A stretch of 64,000 bases of DNA, taken from an uncultured Bulleidia sp. (GTDB lineage: Bacteria > Bacillota_I > Bacilli_A > Erysipelotrichales > Erysipelotrichaceae). The stretch covers positions 1-64,000 of the forward strand of contig CAMUDN010000003.1 in NCBI GenBank assembly GCA_947087645.1. The letters run 5' to 3'. The translations under genes and the position numbers were made by a program. The notes below the pieces were generated by a model. It saw only the letters and a list, made by a program, of their open reading frames with translations, ran no database searches and was not told the origin of the DNA. Within the stretch, counting starts at the first letter, position 1; each line of letters opens with the position of its first letter. This document shows, in pieces, positions 16,931-24,443 of this stretch.

Positions 16931-17802
16931 TGGCTATAATCGATTATATAAAAAAGCCGGATGAAAGATTGCGGCAATCAATTATTCATAAATTAATGCA
17001 TGATCCTATTTTATTGGCTTATTTGAAAGATAAAAAAATTAGTAAAGAGGTTATTCAAAAATATCCTTTTCAACTTCAACGTTGGCGCGAAAAATATCAA
17101 ATATATCTTGATGCAACGGATAAGCCTAACTTTTTTGAAGGTTTTAAAATAGATGGCCATTTTGAAATTATTTTAGAAGCATCTAATCATTGGCAAAAGG
17201 AACAAATAGCATGTTCTCATCTTGCATATTATACTTACAGTGAATTAGCTCCAGAATTTAGTAAAGTTTCTTTTCTTTCTATTCGTATTGATAAAGAAAA
17301 ACGAAATTATTTAAATGTTGTTGATCAATTAAGTATTGCATCTTATGAAAATAAGGGTATATATCTAGAAGGTAATTTAGGTAGTGGCAAGACTTATTTA
17401 GCAGCTTGTGCTTGTAATTCACATGCTCAAAAAAAAGAATATGTCAGTTTTGTACATATGCCAAATTTTAGCCAAAAAATGTTGTCTTTAATGGGAAATG
17501 GTGAGTATCAAAAATATTTTAAACGGGTACAAAAAGCTGATTTTCTAGTATTAGATGATATTGGCGCGGAAGTTACTAATGCTTGGGTACGAGATGTTAT
17601 TTTATTGCCTATTTTAATGTATCGTTATGATCATAAGTTATGTACCTGGTTTACTTCTAATTTAAGTCTAGATAGCTTAAAAGAAAAATATGCTAAAACA
17701 TCTTTAGGTGAAGATATGACAGCTGCTTTACGTATTGTTGAAAGAATTGCAGCAATGACAAAATCGATTGAATTAAAAGGCGTTGATCGACGAATTAAAT
17801 AA
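16930..17802 (+). CDS. dnaI: Helicase loader DnaI
   Basis: AAA+ ATPase that loads the replicative DNA helicase. 290 residues: N-terminal helicase-interaction domain (about 1-120), then Walker A GNLGSGKTYLA, Walker B LVLDDIGAE, sensor ITWFTSNLS-like segment and a C-terminal arginine region (RIVERI). Start overlaps the dnaB stop. It ends the polA-dnaI gene run; a separate extended -10 follows for pfkA. Confidence 0.93.
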   Translation: MAIIDYIKKPDERLRQSIIHKLMHDPILLAYLKDKKISKEVIQKYPFQLQRWREKYQIYLDATDKPNFFEGFKIDGHFEIILEASNHWQKEQIACSHLAYYTYSELAPEFSKVSFLSIRIDKEKRNYLNVVDQLSIASYENKGIYLEGNLGSGKTYLAACACNSHAQKKEYVSFVHMPNFSQKMLSLMGNGEYQKYFKRVQKADFLVLDDIGAEVTNAWVRDVILLPILMYRYDHKLCTWFTSNLSLDSLKEKYAKTSLGEDMTAALRIVERIAAMTKSIELKGVDRRIK

Positions 17803-17808
17803 TAATTG

Positions 17809-17817
17809 TGTTAAAAT
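17809..17817 (+). promoter_or_regulatory. Extended -10 promoter of pfkA-pyk
   Basis: TGTTAAAAT with TG at 17809-17810 and TAAAAT at 17812-17817, no clear -35. The start would be near 17824, just upstream of AAAGGAGG (17830-17837). Confidence 0.45.
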
Positions 17818-17843
17818 AATAACGTTTTAAAAAGGAGGCATTT

Positions 17844-18806
17844 ATGGTCAGAAAAATTGGTGTATTAACATCAGGTGGTGATGCACCAGGAATGAATGCG
17901 GCTATTCGAGCAGTTACACGTCTTGCTTTGAATAAAGGTGTGGAAGTCGTTGGTATTCGTAATGGTTATCAAGGTCTTTTAAATGAGAATTTTCGTGATC
18001 TTGTGCGTACTGATGTATCAGAAATTTTAAATCGTGGTGGTACTACTCTTGGCTCGGCACGTTTACCGGAATTTAAAGAAAATGAAGTTCAGGATAAGTG
18101 CGTTGCTAATTTAAAGAAACATGATATTGATTCTTTGGTTATTATTGGTGGAGATGGTTCGTATCGTGGAGCTTTAGCCTTAACTAAAAAGGGAATTAAT
18201 TGTGTTGGTTTACCAGGGACGATAGATAATGATATTTCCGGTACAGACTTTTCTATTGGCTTTGACACTGCTTTACAGACATGTGTTGAAAATGTAGATA
18301 AGTTACGGGATACTTCTTCATCACATCATCGTTGTTCAATAGTTGAAGTTATGGGTAATCATTGTGGTGATTTAGCTTTATATACTGCTTTATCATGTGG
18401 TGCTGAAATTGTTATTAGCCCTGAAACAGGTTATGATGAAGCAGAAATATTAGAACGTTTGCGTTATCTTGGCTCAGCAGTGCATAAAAATCATGCTATT
18501 GTGATTATGTCAGAAAAGATAGCTGATGTTGATGCTTTAGCTAAAAAAGTCACTTTAAATACTGATTTTTCTGGTCGAGCAACTGTCTTAGGTCATATTC
18601 AAAGAGGAGGATCACCAAGTCCAACAGATCGGCTTTTAGCATGTCGAATGAGTGAAAAAGCGGTTGATTTATTAATGCAAGGTACGGGTGGTCATTGTGT
18701 CGGTATTATTAATAATGAGATTTGTTCATTGCCTATCGAAGAAGCATTAGAAATGCCACGAAAGAGTAGGAAAGCTCTTTATCGTTTGTTTGATCGTTTA
18801 GTATAA
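17844..18806 (+). CDS. pfkA: 6-phosphofructokinase
   Basis: ATP-dependent phosphorylation of fructose 6-phosphate, the committed glycolytic step. 320 residues, the normal bacterial length. Seen: GVLTSGGDAPGMNAAIRA (ATP site), GGDGSYRGA, GTIDNDISGTD with catalytic Asp in the TIDND motif, VEVMGNHCGDLA and HIQRGGSPSPTDR (effector/substrate arginines). Gly/Asp residues are those of ATP-using, not PPi-using, enzymes (GGDGS). Strong AAAGGAGG upstream; 10 bases before pyk. Confidence 0.97.
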   Translation: MVRKIGVLTSGGDAPGMNAAIRAVTRLALNKGVEVVGIRNGYQGLLNENFRDLVRTDVSEILNRGGTTLGSARLPEFKENEVQDKCVANLKKHDIDSLVIIGGDGSYRGALALTKKGINCVGLPGTIDNDISGTDFSIGFDTALQTCVENVDKLRDTSSSHHRCSIVEVMGNHCGDLALYTALSCGAEIVISPETGYDEAEILERLRYLGSAVHKNHAIVIMSEKIADVDALAKKVTLNTDFSGRATVLGHIQRGGSPSPTDRLLACRMSEKAVDLLMQGTGGHCVGIINNEICSLPIEEALEMPRKSRKALYRLFDRLV

Positions 18807-18816
18807 GGAGGATAAA

Positions 18817-20250
18817 ATGGAAAATAAACATTTATTTAAGAAAACAAAAGTTATTTGTACAATAGGTCCATCTTCAGAAACAGAAGAAAAAATTAAGTCA
18901 TTAGCATATGCTGGTATGAATATTACGCGAATGAATTTTTCACATGGTACACATGCTGAGCATCAGGCAAGAATGGATATGGTTCGGCGTGTTTCAAAGG
19001 AAATTGGTATTACATTAGCTGTTGCTTTAGATACAAAAGGTCCAGAAATTCGCTTAGGTGATTTTGCAAACGATACAGAACATTATAATATTGGTGAAAT
19101 TGTCACTTTAGTCAAGAAACCTATTTTAGGTAGTCATGAACGTTTTCATATTCAGGTACCGGAATTATTTGAAGATTTAAAAGAAGGCAATATTATTTTA
19201 ATTAATGATGGTAAAATGCGTCTTTCAGTGCTTGAAAATAATGGTGAAGAAATAAAAGCAAGAATTGAAGTAGCTGGTCCAATTAGTTCACATAAAGGAT
19301 GTAATGTGCCAGGAGTTAAATTATCAATGCCATTTATTTCTCAAAAAGATGAAGATGATTTACGCTTTGGTTGTAAAAATGATGTTGATTTTATTTTTGC
19401 ATCTTTTGTACGTCGTCCAGATGATGTTGTTGCTATTCGTAAGATTTGTTTAGAAGAAGGAAAACCAAATATTCAAATTATTGCTAAAATTGAAAACCAA
19501 GAAGGTTATGATAATGTTGATAAGATTCTTGAAGTTGCTGATGGAGTAATGGTTGCTAGAGGTGATTTAGGGGTTGAAATTCCAACTAAATTAGTACCTA
19601 TTTATCAAAAACATATTATTGAAAGAGCAAATGTAATTGGTAAACCAGCTATTACAGCAACGCATATGTTAGATTCAATGACAGCTAATCCACGCTGTAC
19701 AAGAGCTGAAGCATCAGATGTATGTAATGCTGTTTTAGATGGATCAGATGGAGTTATGTTATCAGCTGAATCAGCAGCTGGTGAATATCCAGTTGAAGCT
19801 TGTCAAACAATGTCTGAAATTGCTGAAGAAGCAGAATTAGTGATTAATTATAAACAACGTTTAGAGTGGTTAAAGAATAGTTCCCAAAAAACAGTTCAAG
19901 ATGCAGTCTCTATTGCCATTTCAGATGCAACTTTAACATTGGATAATATTGCTGCTATTGTATCTTTCACCCAAAGTGGTGCAACAGCTCGACGTATATC
20001 TAAATTCCGTCCAGCAGTACCTATTTTAGCTGTTACTTTCACAGAAGATATTCAAAGAAAATTATTAGCTTATTGGGGTGTTACACCTATTTTATCAGCT
20101 GTTCAAAATCAGTTAACAAATGATGATGAATTAGCTTCAAAGATTGCTAAAGAGTATGGTGTTAAAGCTGGTCAACAGATTGTTATTACTGCCGGTTATC
20201 CAACAGGTGAAGGATCAGCTAATATGATGAAAATAATTATGGTTAAATAG
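18817..20250 (+). CDS. pyk: Pyruvate kinase
   Basis: Converts PEP and ADP to pyruvate and ATP. 477 residues: TKVICTIGPSS at the N-terminus, NFSHGTHAEH, KGPEIRLG, the active-site IIAKIENQEGYDN and VARGDLGVEIP, and ATHMLDSM. The C-terminal regulatory domain ends at GSANMMKIIMVK, without the additional PEP-utiliser domain found in Bacillus enzymes. AGGAGG precedes the ATG. Co-transcribed with pfkA; pyruvate made here can feed the oxidoreductase at 36383. Confidence 0.97.
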   Translation: MENKHLFKKTKVICTIGPSSETEEKIKSLAYAGMNITRMNFSHGTHAEHQARMDMVRRVSKEIGITLAVALDTKGPEIRLGDFANDTEHYNIGEIVTLVKKPILGSHERFHIQVPELFEDLKEGNIILINDGKMRLSVLENNGEEIKARIEVAGPISSHKGCNVPGVKLSMPFISQKDEDDLRFGCKNDVDFIFASFVRRPDDVVAIRKICLEEGKPNIQIIAKIENQEGYDNVDKILEVADGVMVARGDLGVEIPTKLVPIYQKHIIERANVIGKPAITATHMLDSMTANPRCTRAEASDVCNAVLDGSDGVMLSAESAAGEYPVEACQTMSEIAEEAELVINYKQRLEWLKNSSQKTVQDAVSIAISDATLTLDNIAAIVSFTQSGATARRISKFRPAVPILAVTFTEDIQRKLLAYWGVTPILSAVQNQLTNDDELASKIAKEYGVKAGQQIVITAGYPTGEGSANMMKIIMVK

Positions 20251-20285
20251 TTTATAACAATTATTTGGATATAAAATTAATGAAT

Positions 20286-20312
20286 AAACTGGTATTTTTG
20301 CTTACAGTTTTT
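20286..20312 (+). terminator. Possible weak terminator after pyk
   Basis: AAACTG (20286-20291) and CAGTTT (20305-20310) can pair around a 13-base loop, followed by a short broken T-run. Weak; no better hairpin lies between pyk and the tRNA terminator. Confidence 0.3.
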
Positions 20313-20392
20313 CATTTTTATGTAATCCATCAATTTTAATAGTATCTATGAATGATGGTGAAATATGGTAATGAAATTTGAAACATTAATAA

Positions 20393-20418
20393 AAAAGCAT
20401 GGTTTTAACCATGCTTTT
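20393..20418 (-). terminator. Terminator of tRNA-Ser (usable in both directions)
   Basis: AAAAGCATGGT, loop TTTA, ACCATGCTTTT: a seven-pair G/C-containing stem flanked by As and Ts on both sides. On the minus strand it lies 6 bases beyond the tRNA and ends in six Ts. It may also stop pyk transcription arriving from the left. Confidence 0.85.
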
Positions 20419-20423
20419 ACTAA

Positions 20424-20511
20424 CGCAGGAACAGGGATTTGAACCCTGGCACCGTATTACCGATCTACAAGCTTTCCAAGCCTGCCCCTTCAACCACTTG
20501 GGTATTCCTGC
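20424..20511 (-). tRNA. tRNA-Ser (GGA anticodon)
   Basis: An 88-base class II tRNA. Acceptor stem GCAGGAA (20511-20505) pairs with TTCCTGC (20431-20425), discriminator G at 20424. D-stem CCC/GGG; anticodon stem CAGGC/GCTTG (one G-U) with loop TTGGAAA, anticodon GGA at 20477-20475, which reads UCC/UCU serine; a long variable arm; T-stem CAGGG/CCCTG with loop TTCAAAT. The 3' CCA is not encoded (the DNA continues TTA), so it must be added by a nucleotidyltransferase. It is a single-gene unit with its own promoter and terminator. Confidence 0.95.
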
Positions 20512-20521
20512 ATACTGGTAA

Positions 20522-20549
20522 ATGATAACACATGAACTTAAAAAGTCAA
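20522..20549 (-). promoter_or_regulatory. Promoter of tRNA-Ser
   Basis: On the minus strand, TTGACT (20549-20544), 16-base spacer, TATCAT (20527-20522), preceded by TGT to give an extended -10. The start would fall a few bases before the tRNA 5' end at 20511. Confidence 0.65.
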
Positions 20550-20709
20550 TTTATAGGTAAAGATTAAAAAACATAATTTTTTCATAAGTGATGATTAATC
20601 TATGTATAAATGATTAATGGCTTAAGATTGAAAAATAATATGAATATATGGAGTAATATATATTTCGTTTATTTTATGTAATATTTATTAACTCATTTTT
20701 ATATATAGA
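20550..20709. other. AT-rich spacer between the tRNA-Ser promoter and the fumarate-reductase-like gene
   Basis: About 160 bases of very AT-rich sequence with no reading frame, hairpin or repeat that I can support. It separates two divergent promoters. Confidence 0.5.
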
Positions 20710-20718
20710 TGTTATAAT
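20710..20718 (+). promoter_or_regulatory. Extended -10 promoter of the fumarate-reductase-like gene
   Basis: TGTTATAAT (TG 20710-20711, TATAAT 20713-20718), the same nonamer as at pyrH. Transcription would start near 20725, directly before GGAGGAG (20729-20735), giving a very short leader. Confidence 0.6.
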
Positions 20719-20741
20719 TATAACAAATGGAGGAGAAAAAC

Positions 20742-22595
20742 ATGAAGTTTAAAAAATTATTTTTAACAGCTTCAGTAATGATGTCGCTTGCTTTAAGTGC
20801 TTGTTCACCTAAGTCAGGTTTAAGCTTTAAAGCAGGTACATATAAAGGAACTGCTAAAGGTCGCAATGGTGATGTTACAGTTGAAGTTACCTTAAGCGAG
20901 AAGAAGATTGAAAAAGTAAATGTTATTAAACAAGATGAAACCAAAGGAGTTGCCGATGCTGCTTTAACAAAAGTACCAAAAGCTATTGTTGATAGCCAAA
21001 GTCTTAAAGTAGACATTGTTTCAGGGGCAACATTGACAAGTAATGCTATTATTAAAGCTAGTGAAGAAGCTATTAAATCATCAGGAGCAGATGTTTCATT
21101 GCTGAAAAAAGATAATCAGAAAGCAAATAAAAAAGAAGAAAAATTAGATGCTGATGTAGTTGTTGTTGGTGCTGGTGGTGCTGGTTTAACAGCTGCTATT
21201 ACAGCTAAGCAAGCTGGTAAGAATGTTGTTGTTTTAGAAAAGAAAGCAATTGCTGGTGGTAATAGTACTTTATCAACAGGTGGAATGAATGCAGCTAAGA
21301 CAAAATTACAAGATAAAAATAAATTTGGTGAAAGTGCCGGTGTAGAGAAGACTTTAAAGAAAGTTGAAAAATATCCAGAATTAAAATCATTAGCTGACAA
21401 AGTTAAAGGTGAATTTGAAGAATATAAAAAGAATCCACAAGGATATTTTGATTCAGTTGATTTATTTGTTTTAGATACAATGGTTGGTGGAAAAAATAAA
21501 AATAACCGTACTTTAGTTGAAACATTAGCAAATAATAGTGCTAAAGCTATTGATTGGTTAAAAGAAAATGGTGCTGATTTATGTCAAGTTGGATCATTTG
21601 GTGGTGCTAGTGTTAAACGTATTCATAAACCAGTTAATAAGGAAGGTAAAACAATTGCAGTTGGTTCGTATTTAGTACCAATTTTACAGAAAAAAGCTGA
21701 AGAATTAGGAGTTAAGATCATATATGAAGCAGCTGCTAAAGAAATTTTAGTTAAAGATGGAGCAGTTGTTGGTGTTAAGGCTGATGGTTATTTAGTTAAT
21801 GCGAAGTCAGTTGTTATTGCCACAGGTGGCTTTGCTGGTAATGCTGAAATGGTTGAAAAATTAAAACCTGAATTAAAGGGCATGGCAACAACAAATACAT
21901 CAGGTATGGTTGGTGATGGTATCAAGATGGCAGAAGCAGTTGGTGCAAACACTGTTGATATGGATCAAATTCAGATTCATCCAACAGTTGAGTTTGATTC
22001 GAAGTCTTTAATTACAGAAGGTTTACGTGGTGATGGTGCTATTTTAGTTAACTCAGAAGGTAAACGTTTCACTGATGAAGTTAATACACGTGATGCTGTA
22101 TCACAAGCAGAATTGAAGCAACCAGGTGGTTTTGTTTGGTTGATTGTTGATCAGAATATGGCTGATAAATCAGGCGTTATCGCTGGTTATATTAAAAAAG
22201 GATATGCTAAGCCAGGTAAGACACTTGAAGAATTAGCTAAGACTATAGGTGTTAATGAAGCTAACTTGAAAGCAACCTTAAATACTTGGAATGGATATGT
22301 TGCAAGTAAGAAAGATCCTGAATTTAATCGGACAAGCTTTACTAATCCTTTAGATAAAGCACCATATTATGCTATTAAAGTAAGCCCAGCTGTTCATCAT
22401 ACAATGGGTGGTATTCAAATTAATGAAAAAGCAGAAGTTTTAAATAAAGAAAAGAAAGTAATTAAGAATTTATTTGCTGCTGGTGAAGTAACGGGTGGTG
22501 TTCATGGTGCTAACCGTTTAGGTGGAAATGCAGTTGCTGATTTTGTTGTATTTGGTCGTATTTCAGGGCAAAGTGCTGCAGCTAATGCTAAGTAA
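20742..22595 (+). CDS. FMN- and FAD-containing fumarate reductase-type lipoprotein
   Basis: A 617-residue extracytoplasmic reductase. Order of parts: lipoprotein signal with LSAC (Cys21); FMN-binding domain (about 28-110) with SGATLTS, whose Thr97 is the expected site of covalent FMN attachment by an ApbE-type transferase; a lysine-rich linker; flavocytochrome c FAD domain with VVVGAGGAG (about 140-148). Catalytic residues match classical fumarate reductases: His413 (QIHPT), Thr425/Glu426, Arg450 (NTRD), HH 552-553 and the NRLGGNA arginine. Start is ATG 20742 after GGAGGAG; the ATG at 20727 overlaps that site. Single-gene unit. Electrons likely come from a membrane quinone or flavin system; no partner gene or apbE is in the window. 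Fumarate is the likely, not proven, substrate. Confidence 0.82.
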   Translation: MKFKKLFLTASVMMSLALSACSPKSGLSFKAGTYKGTAKGRNGDVTVEVTLSEKKIEKVNVIKQDETKGVADAALTKVPKAIVDSQSLKVDIVSGATLTSNAIIKASEEAIKSSGADVSLLKKDNQKANKKEEKLDADVVVVGAGGAGLTAAITAKQAGKNVVVLEKKAIAGGNSTLSTGGMNAAKTKLQDKNKFGESAGVEKTLKKVEKYPELKSLADKVKGEFEEYKKNPQGYFDSVDLFVLDTMVGGKNKNNRTLVETLANNSAKAIDWLKENGADLCQVGSFGGASVKRIHKPVNKEGKTIAVGSYLVPILQKKAEELGVKIIYEAAAKEILVKDGAVVGVKADGYLVNAKSVVIATGGFAGNAEMVEKLKPELKGMATTNTSGMVGDGIKMAEAVGANTVDMDQIQIHPTVEFDSKSLITEGLRGDGAILVNSEGKRFTDEVNTRDAVSQAELKQPGGFVWLIVDQNMADKSGVIAGYIKKGYAKPGKTLEELAKTIGVNEANLKATLNTWNGYVASKKDPEFNRTSFTNPLDKAPYYAIKVSPAVHHTMGGIQINEKAEVLNKEKKVIKNLFAAGEVTGGVHGANRLGGNAVADFVVFGRISGQSAAANAK

Positions 22596-22674
22596 TAAAG
22601 AAAATTTAAAATTATTTAAAACAAATATTGCTAAGAATGAACTGAATTTTAGTTTATGATTTGCTTGTAATGTT

Positions 22675-22716
22675 AAAGGTAATCAAAAGTTATAACTTTT
22701 GATTACCTTTTGTTTT
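22675..22716 (+). terminator. Terminator after the fumarate-reductase-like gene
   Basis: Perfect 16-pair stem, AAAGGTAATCAAAAGT (22675-22690) with its complement at 22695-22710, 4-base loop, then TGTTTT. It may work in both directions. Confidence 0.88.
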
Positions 22717-22771
22717 AATTTGGTAAATATATATTTTTTAAATATTCAATGTAAGTAAAATTTTAAATATT

Positions 22772-22798
22772 TTAGCACTTAGTACTTGACAGTGCTAA
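22772..22798 (+). promoter_or_regulatory. CIRCE operator for HrcA
   Basis: TTAGCACTT - 9 bases - CAGTGCTAA. The consensus is TTAGCACTC-N9-GAGTGCTAA; the inner base pair differs on both sides. It overlaps the -35 TTGACA (22786-22791), so bound HrcA would block RNA polymerase. Confidence 0.9.
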
Positions 22799-22814
22799 AA
22801 CGATGATGTACGAT
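22786..22814 (+). promoter_or_regulatory. Promoter of the hrcA heat-shock operon
   Basis: TTGACA at 22786-22791, 17-base spacer, TACGAT at 22809-22814. The -35 lies inside the CIRCE operator. A complete AAGGAGGTGAT ribosome site follows at 22845-22855. Confidence 0.75.
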
Positions 22815-22860
22815 ACTAGCAGATGTTAAATTAAAGTGCCAATAAAGGAGGTGATGATTA

Positions 22861-23910
22861 GTGCTAACACCAAGAAGATTTCAAATTTTTAAAGCCATAG
22901 TTGATTTATTTATTAAAACAGCTGAACCAGTGGGATCCAAGGCGTTACAAGAAAAATATAAACTTCCTTATTCTAGTGCGACTATTCGTAATGATATGAA
23001 AGTATTAGAAGAAATGGGTTATTTGGAAAAGACTTATACAAGTAGTGGTCGTGTACCTAGTACATTGGGTTATAAATTTTATTGTGAGACCATGCTTGAT
23101 GAATCAAATTTAGATAAACGGATGGAACTTGCTATTCGTAATGCCTTTGAAGCGACGAGTTTGAGTGTTGATGAAGCAATTCGCCAAAGCTGTGAGATAT
23201 TATCTGAAATGACAAATATGACAGCTGGTGTAATTGGTCCTGATGCATCGAAGCAACGTTTGGCGCATATTAAGTTATTTCCTTTAGATGATAAAGGGGC
23301 AGTATGTGTCTTTATTACTGATCAAGGTCATACAGAAACACGAACTTTTCATTTTAATGAAACGGTTTCAACTTATGATTTGGAAACAACAACAGATATC
23401 TTAAACAAACGTTTAAAAGGTGTGACATTGACTAATTTAGCAAATGAATTAGAAACTATTCGTCCGGAACTAGGACAAGTAGTTAAGCGACATGAGATTT
23501 TGTTTACAGCTTTCTTAAAAGCATTTATTCGCTTTGCTAACGATTCTGTTTATTTTTCGGGAAAAGACAAAGTTCTTTTTCAACCTGAATTTGAAGATAT
23601 TAATAAAATGAAACAATTAGTTGGCATGTTTGAAGATAAAAAAGTTTGGCAACATATGGATGACAATACAAATGCCGTAGCGTTGACTATGCGTAGTGGA
23701 TCACAGCTAACATGGGTAAATGATTTAGCAGTTGTACGTTCGAAATTTCATCTTAATGATGATGATAGTGGTGAATTGATGGTTGTTGGTCCAAGTCGTA
23801 TGGCTTATGACCGAATTGTTCCCCTACTTGACTATGTTGCAAGGATGATAGAGAAAGCATACAGTAAAGGAGATGACCATGACGAAGAAAGAAAAGAAAA
23901 TGACAGATGA
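22861..23910 (+). CDS. hrcA: Heat-inducible transcription repressor HrcA
   Basis: Represses the class I heat-shock genes by binding CIRCE; its activity depends on GroEL. 349 residues with an N-terminal winged helix (LTPRRFQIFKAIVDLFIKTAEPVGSKAL, then SATIRNDMKVLEEMGYLEKTYTSSGRVPS), followed by the GAF-like effector domain (LTNMTAGVIGP-type segment) and a C-terminal domain. The start is GTG at 22861 with a near-perfect ribosome site. A CIRCE lies directly upstream, so it is autoregulated. It overlaps grpE by 32 bases. Confidence 0.96.
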   Translation: MLTPRRFQIFKAIVDLFIKTAEPVGSKALQEKYKLPYSSATIRNDMKVLEEMGYLEKTYTSSGRVPSTLGYKFYCETMLDESNLDKRMELAIRNAFEATSLSVDEAIRQSCEILSEMTNMTAGVIGPDASKQRLAHIKLFPLDDKGAVCVFITDQGHTETRTFHFNETVSTYDLETTTDILNKRLKGVTLTNLANELETIRPELGQVVKRHEILFTAFLKAFIRFANDSVYFSGKDKVLFQPEFEDINKMKQLVGMFEDKKVWQHMDDNTNAVALTMRSGSQLTWVNDLAVVRSKFHLNDDDSGELMVVGPSRMAYDRIVPLLDYVARMIEKAYSKGDDHDEERKENDR

Positions 23911-24430
23911 AGAAATAAAAAATGTAAAGAAAGCAGCAACAAAAGATGAATGTAATAAAGAAGTTGAAGCTAATCCAACTGCTAAATTACAAGAAGAAGT
24001 AGAAAGTCTTAAGCAGGAAGTTGCTACTTTAAAAAATGCGTATGCAAAAGCATATGCTGATACAGAAAATATGAAAAAACGTTTGCAAAATGATTTTGAG
24101 CAACGTTCAAAATTTCAAATGTCTGGTTTTGTAAAGGATTTATTACCTGTTCTTGATAACTGTGAAAGGGCATTAGCTCAAGCAACTAAAGATGAAGCAT
24201 ATCGTAAAGGTGTGGAAATGATTTATAGTCAATTGAAGAATGCTCTTGAAAAAGAAGGTGTTAAAGAAATAGATGCTTTAAACAAGAAGTTCGATGCTAA
24301 TTTTCATCAAGCATTAATGATGGAAGCGAAAGAAGGTGTAGAACCAAATACAGTTATTGAAGTATTGCAAAAGGGATATGTTATTAAAGAAAGATTGTTA
24401 AGACCAAGTATGGTTAAAGTTTCAGAATAA
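23879..24430 (+). CDS. grpE: Nucleotide exchange factor GrpE
   Basis: Releases ADP from DnaK. 183 residues: a charged N-terminal tail, a long coiled coil (about 35-85, KLQEEVESLKQEVATLKNAY), TENMKKRLQND, and the C-terminal beta-domain with LPVLDNCERAL, FDANFHQALMM, VIEVLQKGYVIKERLLRPSMVKV. I choose ATG 23879 because AAAGGAG (23866-23872) is seven bases before it; ATG 23873 would be only one base from that site. It starts inside the hrcA 3' end, so it is translationally coupled. Confidence 0.95.
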   Translation: MTKKEKKMTDEEIKNVKKAATKDECNKEVEANPTAKLQEEVESLKQEVATLKNAYAKAYADTENMKKRLQNDFEQRSKFQMSGFVKDLLPVLDNCERALAQATKDEAYRKGVEMIYSQLKNALEKEGVKEIDALNKKFDANFHQALMMEAKEGVEPNTVIEVLQKGYVIKERLLRPSMVKVSE

Positions 24431-24443
24431 GGAGGAAAAAGAT

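Noticed and set aside
22859..22867. AGTGCTAAC at the hrcA start codon as a second CIRCE
   Set aside because: It looks like a right half-site, but no TTAGCACTC-like left half lies nine bases upstream.
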